Source: JBDKGV01 sp039798005 (GTDB lineage: Bacteria; Fibrobacterota; Fibrobacteria; UBA5070). Taken from it: a stretch of 20,891 bases of DNA. The stretch's first letter is position 1. Each line of letters opens with the position of its first letter. The notes under the pieces were generated by a model. That model saw only the letters and a program-made list of their open reading frames with translations. It ran no database searches and was not told the origin of the DNA. This document shows positions 7,680 through 14,233 of the stretch, piece after piece. The stretch spans positions 1 through 20,891 of the forward strand of contig JBDKGV010000031.1 of assembly GCA_039798005.1 (NCBI GenBank), read 5' to 3'. A program made the position numbers and the translations under genes.

Positions 7680-9199
7680 TGCTTTCTGCACTGAGCGCTG
7701 TTCTGGCGGGACTTTCCAGCCAAAGCAGCTTCGACCCCCATTGGCTCCGAGGTCTGGCCCCGGCTGCCCAGGTGTCCCAATCCCGATTGCTTGCCGCCTC
7801 AGGGGATTCCGAGGTGGCTCAAGCTGCTCAAGTTCTTTTGATCGAGGGAATGCTCAAGATCAACGATCTGCAAGGGACCTTGAAGGAGTGCAGTCAATTC
7901 GAAAGCAAGTATCCCGGCTCGGTGCTGGTCCATCGGGTGCGCCTGTACCGGGCCTGGGCTGAACTGGGCAGCGCCGACAAGGCCAGCGGCATCGTCAACT
8001 TGGCTGAACTGATGGTCTCTTCCACGGATCGGGCGGTAGCCACGGACGCGAGGATCTCGATCAAGTCCATGCTCAAGGGGAAGGCGCTTGACTTCGCTTC
8101 GGCGGCCCGTCTGGCGGCGGCCTTGCCGACCACCGACTCGCTGCAGCAGGACATCAAGGCCACCGTCCGGTTCGAGAAGGTGCCGGTCTTTCTGGTGCTT
8201 CCGCGCTCGGGAGAATTTGGCGAACTGGGAAGGCGCATCCTGCAGGGTGCCCAACTGGAACTGGATCAGAAGAAGCAGCCGTATGTGATGCTGGAGGAAT
8301 CCCCGGATCCGGCCCAGACATGGAAGCTTTTGCGCGCCGCGGTCGAGCTTGCCAAGCCCAAGGCGATCATCGGGCCGATGATGAGCGCATCGGCGGTCGT
8401 GACCGCCGCAGGACTTGCCACCTTGGCTCCTGACATCTCGCTGATCCTTCCCACGGCGACCTCGCCGGGGATCGCCGGGTTGGCTCCCCATGCCTGGCAG
8501 TTGAACTTCACGACCTCGGCGCAGGGCGAGGCCATGGCGCGCTATGCCTGGAACTGTCTTGAAATCCGTGAGGCGGCGATGCTCTTCCCTCAAGGGGATT
8601 ATGGCGAAGGGGTCGCCGAAGGGTTCCGCAAGGCCTTCACGGCGCGAGGCGGGCGCATCTTTTGGCAGCAGTCCTTCCCCAACGGACGGACGGACTTCCG
8701 GGCCCAAGTGGAAGCGCTCAAGCGCACTTGGCAGCAAGGGCGCAACAAGGACAACCAAAAACCCGTCGTGTTCGCACCGGTCGAGACCTCCAAGGACATC
8801 CTCACGATTTCCACCCAACTTGCGGGACTTGAGCCCGTTTGGCTGGGATCCTCGGGCTGGCACAGCCAGAGCTTCCTGAAGGAATCGGCGGGCAAGTTCG
8901 AAGGCGCATCCCTTGTCACGGACTACGCTCCGGATGATCGTCGTCCGGAATGGCGCACCTTCTCCCAAGGCTACAAGCAAGCGTACAAGGAGATTCCGGA
9001 CCGCCTTTCGGCTCTTGGATATGATGCCGCTCGACTGGCCCTTACTGCGAAGGGGCTTTCCCCGAACACCCCCTATGCCGGTGCCCAGGGTGAGATTCGT
9101 TTCGATGGCGCCAGCCGCCACAACAGCGCCGTTCCATTCCTCAAAGTGACTCGAAAGGCCTTCTTGGTCCAATCGGGGGATTGTACCCGCAAGCCGTGA
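7676..9199 (+). CDS. TPR-like plus periplasmic-binding-protein type I fold protein (LivJ/LpoA-like)
   Basis: The protein has 507 residues from ATG 7676; the next codon is also ATG. The first 18 residues are hydrophobic and could be a signal peptide, but they lack the usual basic residues, so export is not certain. Residues about 20-160 are helical with a TPR-like pattern (LLIEGMLKINDLQGTLKEC, then YRAWAELGSADKA). From about 168 a type I periplasmic-binding fold begins with VPVFLVLPRSGEFGELG and continues through AIIGPMMSASAV, LILPTATSPGI, AAMLFPQGDYGEGVAEGF and ALGYDAARLAL, as in branched-chain amino acid receptors. The two-part plan recalls LpoA, the activator of penicillin-binding protein 1A. 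No transporter genes are nearby, which argues against a simple ABC substrate-binding role. The ATGA overlap with the kinase gene suggests the two act together. Exact function unknown. Confidence 0.82.
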   Translation: MMLSALSAVLAGLSSQSSFDPHWLRGLAPAAQVSQSRLLAASGDSEVAQAAQVLLIEGMLKINDLQGTLKECSQFESKYPGSVLVHRVRLYRAWAELGSADKASGIVNLAELMVSSTDRAVATDARISIKSMLKGKALDFASAARLAAALPTTDSLQQDIKATVRFEKVPVFLVLPRSGEFGELGRRILQGAQLELDQKKQPYVMLEESPDPAQTWKLLRAAVELAKPKAIIGPMMSASAVVTAAGLATLAPDISLILPTATSPGIAGLAPHAWQLNFTTSAQGEAMARYAWNCLEIREAAMLFPQGDYGEGVAEGFRKAFTARGGRIFWQQSFPNGRTDFRAQVEALKRTWQQGRNKDNQKPVVFAPVETSKDILTISTQLAGLEPVWLGSSGWHSQSFLKESAGKFEGASLVTDYAPDDRRPEWRTFSQGYKQAYKEIPDRLSALGYDAARLALTAKGLSPNTPYAGAQGEIRFDGASRHNSAVPFLKVTRKAFLVQSGDCTRKP

Positions 9200-10335
9200 T
9201 CACTCTTCGCATCGACTCTCTTGCCACAGGAGGCCGCGGAGTCGGTCGCTTGGATGGACGCGCCGTCTTCGTTGCCGATACGGCGCCGGGAGATCTCGTC
9301 GAGATCAAGATCACCGCGGACAAAGGTCGATTCCAGGAAGCCATGGTGCTTGATCTGCTGGAGGCCGGGCCGGGGCGCATCAAGCCCAAGTGCCGGCATT
9401 TCGGGACTTGCGGGGGCTGCTCATGGCAACACCTCGATTATCCGACCCAGATCGCCGCCAAGACCAAACTGCTCAAGGACACTTTGACGCGCATCGGGCG
9501 GTTGGCGGACATCCCGGAGATCGAAGTGCGGACCGCCGAGCCGTGGGGCTATCGCAACCGCGCCCAGTTTCAGCCGGGCGAGGACCGCAAGGGTCGCTTT
9601 TGGGGGTTCTTTGCGCCGGGTTCGCGCAAGGCCTTGCGATTGGACGAATGCCCGGTGCTGGTTCCGGAGCTGGATCAGTCGTGGATGCATGTGCCTGCCC
9701 CGGCGATCTCACCGTACGGGGAGCGCCATGAGCGCATCGCACGCGCCTTTGGTTGGAACGGAAAAAGTTGGCTGCATGGTCCATCTGAAAAGGGCGACAT
9801 TGCCGTGGAGGTCATGGGACGGGCGATGCAGTTCCGGTCCGATGGCTTTTTCCAGAGCAATTTGGCGTTGCTTCCTCAGTTGATCGAAGCGGTCTGTGAG
9901 GATACCCAAGGGCAATGGGCCGTTGATCTGTACGCGGGTGTCGGGTTGTTTGCGCGTTTTCTCGAAGAGCGCTTTCCCGAGGTCGACGCCGTCGAGCCGG
10001 ATCCGGCGGCACTGTTGCTTGCCAAGCAGAATCTCAAAAGATCCCACTTCCATCCCTTCACCGCCGAAGGCTGGTTGTCCCGCCCTCGCAAGGTGCGGCC
10101 GGATCTCGTCGTGGTCGATCCTCCTCGCCAAGGCTTGACGACCCATGCCTTGGATGGACTCTTGCGGCTTGCCCCTCGTGACCTGCGCTATGTCAGCTGC
10201 GGCCACGACACCTTCGCCCGCGACATCGGGCGGTTCGTGAAGGAAGGCTGGACCCTCCGCCGCCTGTTCCTCTTCGACTTCTATCCTCAGACTCCGCACT
10301 TGGAAAGTCTGGCTTGGCTGACTCCGCCGCAATAG
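9196..10335 (+). CDS. RlmD/RumA-family 23S rRNA (uracil-5-)-methyltransferase
   Basis: It is a SAM-dependent 5-methyluridine RNA methyltransferase of 379 residues. It has a short TRAM-like N-terminus (GGRGVGRLDG, VFVADTAPGD), then a [4Fe-4S] Cys set C66-x5-C72-x2-C75 with the distant C152. The SAM motif is DLYAGVGLFA (244-253), the catalytic region VVDPPRQGL has D308, and the nucleophile C335 lies in YVSCGHDTFARD. The Fe-S cysteines place it with RlmD/RlmC (and RlmCD) rather than TrmA; which uridine is modified cannot be told. The start is taken at GTG 9196, which overlaps the previous stop as GTGA; TTG 9181 is an alternative but has its purine-rich stretch directly adjacent. Confidence 0.92.
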   Translation: MITLRIDSLATGGRGVGRLDGRAVFVADTAPGDLVEIKITADKGRFQEAMVLDLLEAGPGRIKPKCRHFGTCGGCSWQHLDYPTQIAAKTKLLKDTLTRIGRLADIPEIEVRTAEPWGYRNRAQFQPGEDRKGRFWGFFAPGSRKALRLDECPVLVPELDQSWMHVPAPAISPYGERHERIARAFGWNGKSWLHGPSEKGDIAVEVMGRAMQFRSDGFFQSNLALLPQLIEAVCEDTQGQWAVDLYAGVGLFARFLEERFPEVDAVEPDPAALLLAKQNLKRSHFHPFTAEGWLSRPRKVRPDLVVVDPPRQGLTTHALDGLLRLAPRDLRYVSCGHDTFARDIGRFVKEGWTLRRLFLFDFYPQTPHLESLAWLTPPQ

Positions 10336-10367
10336 CCGTCCTGGACTGACCGACCAAAGGGGGAACG

Positions 10368-10835
10368 ATGGGCTTGTCCAGCACGGCACACGAGTATTTG
10401 CAAGGAGCGACCCGCTGGGCAGGGCTTGCGATCCTGTGCGCGAATGTCGCGATGGCCGGTGCCATCAAACCCGATTCAGGCCAGAAACCCAAGCATGAAA
10501 CGAAGGGGACCATGAAGTTCAAGACCTCCCGTTCGCTTGCCGCATCGGTCCTTTCCGACGTCTGCCGCTGGAAGGCCGAGGCGACCCGTGACATGCGGGT
10601 GACGGTGCTTCGCAACGCTCAAGGGGACATCGGTGGGTACGTTTCTCAGGTTCTCATCCTGGATTCGGGAATCGGCTACCTGGACTGCGACGGCAAGCCG
10701 CTGACCTCGTTCCACATCTTCGCGCCTGACGAAGAGAAGGCCGCGGCAAGCAAGATCATCAAGGAGCTGACGCGGCAATTTCCAGTGCATGAGGTGCTGG
10801 AGTGCCCGCAGGAAGGGGGCCATGGTGTCCACTGA
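10368..10835 (+). CDS. Unknown small protein, possibly exported; second internal start
   Basis: I do not recognise a family. From ATG 10368 it has 155 residues and an excellent ribosome site (AAAGGGGGAA at 10356-10365). The N-terminus contains a hydrophobic stretch, WAGLAILCANVAMA (17-30), ending in an A-x-A type site, so it may be a signal peptide. A hydrophilic Lys/Pro-rich linker follows (33-48). At M49 (ATG 10512) a second good ribosome site is present, which would give a 107-residue form without the hydrophobic part. The conserved-looking core runs from about 50 to 145, with three cysteines (DVCRW, LDCDGK, LECPQ). It overlaps the next gene by 14 bases. It is 32 bases after the methyltransferase and probably in the same transcript. 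Confidence 0.7.
   Translation: MGLSSTAHEYLQGATRWAGLAILCANVAMAGAIKPDSGQKPKHETKGTMKFKTSRSLAASVLSDVCRWKAEATRDMRVTVLRNAQGDIGGYVSQVLILDSGIGYLDCDGKPLTSFHIFAPDEEKAAASKIIKELTRQFPVHEVLECPQEGGHGVH
10502..10508 (+). promoter_or_regulatory. Second ribosome binding site GAAGGGG for internal start 10512
   Basis: GAAGGGG ends three bases before ATG 10512, in frame with the gene that starts at 10368. It makes either the shorter protein or both forms possible. Confidence 0.45.
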
Positions 10836-11118
10836 ATCATCCGGGTTTGAGTTGACTTCCGAGGAAGTGGGATTGTTGCGCAGCTACTCGGCCTTGCCCA
10901 CCAATCCTTCGAGCCACTGGAATCGCCTCGCGGTGGAGATCGTTCCGCCGCTTATGTTCATCGGGCTGTGGGCGTTCACCGGACACGCGACCTACTTGAT
11001 GTTCCTGATTTTGGCCTTGGTGGGCTACAACGTGTTGCGGGTCTCGCGCCAAAGGCGCAACATCCACATCCTGAAGTCGCTTGCCACCAAGTTGCTGGCC
11101 CGCGACGGGAAGGGCTAG
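10822..11118 (+). CDS. Small two-segment membrane protein of unknown function
   Basis: The protein has 98 residues from ATG 10822, chosen for the strong purine-rich ribosome site just before it (GGAAGGGGG from 10811). A hydrophilic N-terminus (1-36) precedes two membrane segments, about 38-53 (EIVPPLMFIGLWAFTG) and 56-75 (ATYLMFLILALVGYNVL). A basic end follows (RVSRQRRNIHILK), which by the positive-inside rule puts both ends in the cytoplasm. It overlaps the preceding small gene by 14 bases, so the two are likely partners. Its stop TAG is shared, as CTAG, with the oppositely read SWIM gene. No family recognised. Confidence 0.75.
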   Translation: MVSTESSGFELTSEEVGLLRSYSALPTNPSSHWNRLAVEIVPPLMFIGLWAFTGHATYLMFLILALVGYNVLRVSRQRRNIHILKSLATKLLARDGKG

Positions 11119-13091
11119 ATCGATCCCCATTCCTCCAGTTCCAGCAGGATCCGGCACTGGTGATGGAGGCGGACGGCCTCCAGCGGGTCGTCCATTTTTG
11201 CGCAGGATTCGACCCGGGCGCCAAGTCGTTCCAGTCCTTGCTTGCGCAGGTTCGCGGCGATCTCCATCCGTTCCGAAGGATGAGGACGGGCGGGATGCCC
11301 ACCTTCCGCCCAGGCTTCGCAGGTGTTCAAGAGCGGCTTGAGGAGCGCTTGCAAAGGAGTTGAAGAACGCGCCAAGGCACCCGCAAGGAGCGGCGAAGGG
11401 CTCGCTTCGGATTTGCGCAGCGCCTTGAGCCACTTGGAAACGACCGAAGCCGTCTCAAAGGGAACGGGTTCGAAGTCGGGACTCCAGAGCGTGAGCTTGG
11501 TGTCCTGCTCCAGCACGAGCAGGGTCGGCTCCAAGGTCAGGCGCAGGCCGCTGCGGCGCGCCACGGCGGTGACGACGCGTACCGTGGCGCGGCCGCGCTC
11601 CAGGAAACGGGAGAGCAGATCGATCCGGGTGCGGTTCCACGCATTGGGTGAGATCTCAAGCGAGAGCAGATTGCCTTCGGGATCCAAGGCATCCAAGTGG
11701 ACGATCTGTTGCACTTCATCCAGACGCGGCAGAGTGAGCTTGGCGGGGCGCAGAGCGATGTGCGTGCGTTCGACGATGGGGGATCCGGCCATTCCGGACA
11801 TGAGCCTTCGCACTTCGTTCCAGTCGGCCGTTCCGACCAGGTTCCATGCCGTGTCATCGAAAGGCGGGAGGGTGTGGATGGTGACGGAGGTGGATTCCGA
11901 GGCCATCCACGAGCCGTCGGACCGCACCTTGAGGGAGGCGAGATCCAGTCGCTTGCCGGAAAGACTGGCCAGAGCGGTGCCCTTCCAAACGGGGAGGTTG
12001 CGCCAAAGGGAATCGCGTTTGAACAGAGGATCGCGCCCGTCGGGACGGGCCAAGGGCAGGCTGCGCAGGCTGCCGTCGGTGAGGTCGGCGAAGACCACGG
12101 TTGCGCCGCGTGCGCCGCCCGGGGATTCCCACCAATGGGCTCCGAGGCAGAGGCACTCGACCTTCTCCCGGATCGATTCCTCCTCGTGAACCGCAAGGCT
12201 TGCGGTTTCACAGCCCGAGAGCACCACGGCCATTTGCTGGAGCGCCTCGGTGACGGTGCTTCCGGAGGTTCCGACGGTTTCCAATGTGCTTGCCAAGGTG
12301 CGCAGGCTGGAGGCGAGGGAACGGCGACCTTGGGCCCGGACCTCGATGGCCAAGGTGCGCAGCCGGGTGGAATGGTGCTCTCCTGCATGGCCCAGGCCAC
12401 TGGACAGAATCTGTCGCAACAGCGGAACGATGTCGGTTGGCAATGCCGGCGGGGGCGGTCGCGTGGCATCCTCCTGAGGCGGCTGCCAGAGGCCGGAAAG
12501 GCGCAAGGCGGCAAGGACGCCTGCGGCGTGGGCGATCTGAGCCTGGGCGGCCGGGACGTCGGAGAGGACGGTTCCTTCGGGTCCTTCCGGTGACCAACGC
12601 AATTGCCAGCCCTTGCGTTCCAGTTCGATGCCGACCGAGGTTTCCGAACGGGTGGAGAACCGCCAAGTCGAATCCATGGCAAGTTCGATGGCCTTGCGGC
12701 GCTGGACGGGAGTGAGCCTTCCCTGCACCTTGGAGGGATCGATTTCCCGCAGGCGATCCATCGCAGCAGCGGACGCCGAAGGCTCCGGCCCGGTGGCGGG
12801 ATCTGCGGACTCGAGGCTTCCCAACCAAAGCACGCAGGTCACGATGTGCCTGCACCCGGACGGGGCCGCGCAGGTGCATCGGGCCTTGGCAAGGTCGGGG
12901 CCGACCAGCTTGACGGTGGCGTCGTCGGCCAGAAATTCCAGCTCCGCGCCGTGGGTCAGGAGCTGGACCTTGCCGTTTTCCAGATCGCGCTTGGCGCGTC
13001 GCACCAAGCCCACGCTTGACCACGTGGCCAGGCTTTCCTCGTCCATGCGCGAAAGTTGCGTGGCCCAGTCGGGGAGGTTCGGACGGCTCAT
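11115..13091 (-). CDS. SWIM zinc-finger protein (YehQ-like)
   Basis: The protein has 658 residues. Near the N-terminus is a SWIM zinc motif: C72-x-C74, then C80-x-H82 (RCTCAAPSGCRH), preceded by the usual strand that ends in KA. SWIM domains bind DNA or protein partners. The remaining 570 residues are not recognised; they are rich in Leu, Arg and Ser and appear globular. The start ATG at 13091 overlaps the VWA stop as ATGA, which decides it over starts further upstream in the open frame. In E. coli the SWIM protein YehQ is likewise encoded after the VWA protein YehP. It is the last gene of the five-gene minus-strand operon and may be its nucleic-acid or target-binding part, which is inference. 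Confidence 0.85.
   Translation of the reverse strand: MSRPNLPDWATQLSRMDEESLATWSSVGLVRRAKRDLENGKVQLLTHGAELEFLADDATVKLVGPDLAKARCTCAAPSGCRHIVTCVLWLGSLESADPATGPEPSASAAAMDRLREIDPSKVQGRLTPVQRRKAIELAMDSTWRFSTRSETSVGIELERKGWQLRWSPEGPEGTVLSDVPAAQAQIAHAAGVLAALRLSGLWQPPQEDATRPPPPALPTDIVPLLRQILSSGLGHAGEHHSTRLRTLAIEVRAQGRRSLASSLRTLASTLETVGTSGSTVTEALQQMAVVLSGCETASLAVHEEESIREKVECLCLGAHWWESPGGARGATVVFADLTDGSLRSLPLARPDGRDPLFKRDSLWRNLPVWKGTALASLSGKRLDLASLKVRSDGSWMASESTSVTIHTLPPFDDTAWNLVGTADWNEVRRLMSGMAGSPIVERTHIALRPAKLTLPRLDEVQQIVHLDALDPEGNLLSLEISPNAWNRTRIDLLSRFLERGRATVRVVTAVARRSGLRLTLEPTLLVLEQDTKLTLWSPDFEPVPFETASVVSKWLKALRKSEASPSPLLAGALARSSTPLQALLKPLLNTCEAWAEGGHPARPHPSERMEIAANLRKQGLERLGARVESCAKMDDPLEAVRLHHQCRILLELEEWGSI
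12403..12415. repeat. 13-base palindrome GACAGAATCTGTC, copy 1
   Basis: A perfect inverted repeat (GACAGA, one centre base, TCTGTC) inside the SWIM gene. The same 13 bases recur at 14315 and, as the reverse complement, at 14821. On the minus strand it encodes Gln-Ile-Leu-Ser. Confidence 0.6.
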
Positions 13092-14233
13092 GCCATGGCC
13101 TCTCCGAGCCATTGGGCAAGCCTTCCCGGGGAAAGTGCCGCCACCTGCATTCCCAGCGAACCCAGGCGTTGACCCATTGCCCGGTCGTACCACGGATCGC
13201 CCCCGTCGGTGAGGGAGGCCAGACCCAGGAGCTTGACGCGGGACTGGTTCAAGCGGGCGACGCATCCCAGCAGGGAGGCGGGCGAGGCCCCTTCCTCGAA
13301 GTCGCTCAACAGGATCACGATCGAGCGGGTGGGGACGGTGATGAGGGACTCGCAGTAGTGCATGGCCTTGCCGATGTTGGTGCCGCCGCCCAGCTGGATG
13401 CCCATCAAGACCTCGACCGGATCGTGGCACAGGGGTGTGAGATCGAGCACCTGGGTATCGAAGACCACGAGGTGGATCTGCACCGATTCGATGGCGTGCA
13501 GGATGCCGGCCACCACGGCGGAATACAGCACCGATCCCGCCATCGAAGCGGACTGGTCGACGCACAGCACGATGGTCCAAGGCAGCTTGCGCTGCTGGCG
13601 GGCATGGAACAGCGGCTGCCGGATGGGCAGTTTCCCCGAGGCCAGGTCGAAGTGCTTGAGGTTGGCCCGGATGGTTCCGGCGGCGTCGAAGTTCTGTGAG
13701 ACGGGCAGGTTCGAGCGGCGGAAGCGGTTGCGCCTGCCGTGCACGGCGTTTTGGAAGACGGGCTTGAGCCGCTTTTGCAGGTCCTCGACCACCGTGCGGA
13801 TGATGCGGCGGATGCCGTTCTGGGCCTCGGGGCCAAGCCGTCCGCGCATCCCCAGAAGCGACCGGGCCAAGGCTTCGTTGGGCTCGATCCGGTCCAGGAT
13901 CTCCGGGCTCTTGAGCAGGTCGACCAGGCCGTATTCCTCGATGGCCTTGGATTCGAGGCGCTCACACACATCGCGGGGAAAGAGGTCGTGGATCTTGCCC
14001 AGCCAATCCATGGCGGTGAGGTTCGATGCGTTCAGTCCGCCGCCGTGCCCGCTGCGGGCGCCCAAGATGCCACGGCCCGCGTGTTCCCGGTCGAAGAGAT
14101 AGGAAAGCGCCTGATCGACGCCGCGCTCCTTGCGAGTCAAGTTCGGCTCGTTCAACGGCCTATCGGCATGGCGGCCCAGGATCAGGCGCCAGCGGCGCAG
14201 GTTCAGCTCCTGATCGTCCCTTGAGTCCGTCAT
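13088..14233 (-). CDS. VWA-domain protein, CoxE/YehP-like
   Basis: The 381 residues match the length of E. coli YehP (378 as I recall). A helical N-terminal half (1-215) leads to a von Willebrand A domain with an intact metal-ion-dependent adhesion site: D226-x-S228-x-S230 (DQSAS), T285 in GGGTNIG and D311 in LLSDFEEG. VWA proteins of this sort work with MoxR AAA+ ATPases, presenting a substrate or a metal centre for ATP-driven remodelling, as in the CoxD/CoxE, NorQ/NorD and RavA/ViaA pairs. The start is ATG 14233, which overlaps the DUF5682 stop as ATGA and has GGAGG four bases upstream (14238-14242). There is no signal peptide or membrane segment, so it is cytoplasmic. Confidence 0.92.
   Translation of the reverse strand: MTDSRDDQELNLRRWRLILGRHADRPLNEPNLTRKERGVDQALSYLFDREHAGRGILGARSGHGGGLNASNLTAMDWLGKIHDLFPRDVCERLESKAIEEYGLVDLLKSPEILDRIEPNEALARSLLGMRGRLGPEAQNGIRRIIRTVVEDLQKRLKPVFQNAVHGRRNRFRRSNLPVSQNFDAAGTIRANLKHFDLASGKLPIRQPLFHARQQRKLPWTIVLCVDQSASMAGSVLYSAVVAGILHAIESVQIHLVVFDTQVLDLTPLCHDPVEVLMGIQLGGGTNIGKAMHYCESLITVPTRSIVILLSDFEEGASPASLLGCVARLNQSRVKLLGLASLTDGGDPWYDRAMGQRLGSLGMQVAALSPGRLAQWLGEAMA

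Noticed and set aside
12403..12415. GACAGAATCTGTC as a LexA box
   Set aside because: The half-sites are in the opposite orientation to CTGT-N8-ACAG, and the copies lie inside genes rather than at promoters.
13092..13580. SWIM protein starting further upstream, up to 13580
   Set aside because: That stretch is the VWA gene read in another frame; ATG 13091 overlaps the VWA stop as ATGA and fits the pattern of the operon.
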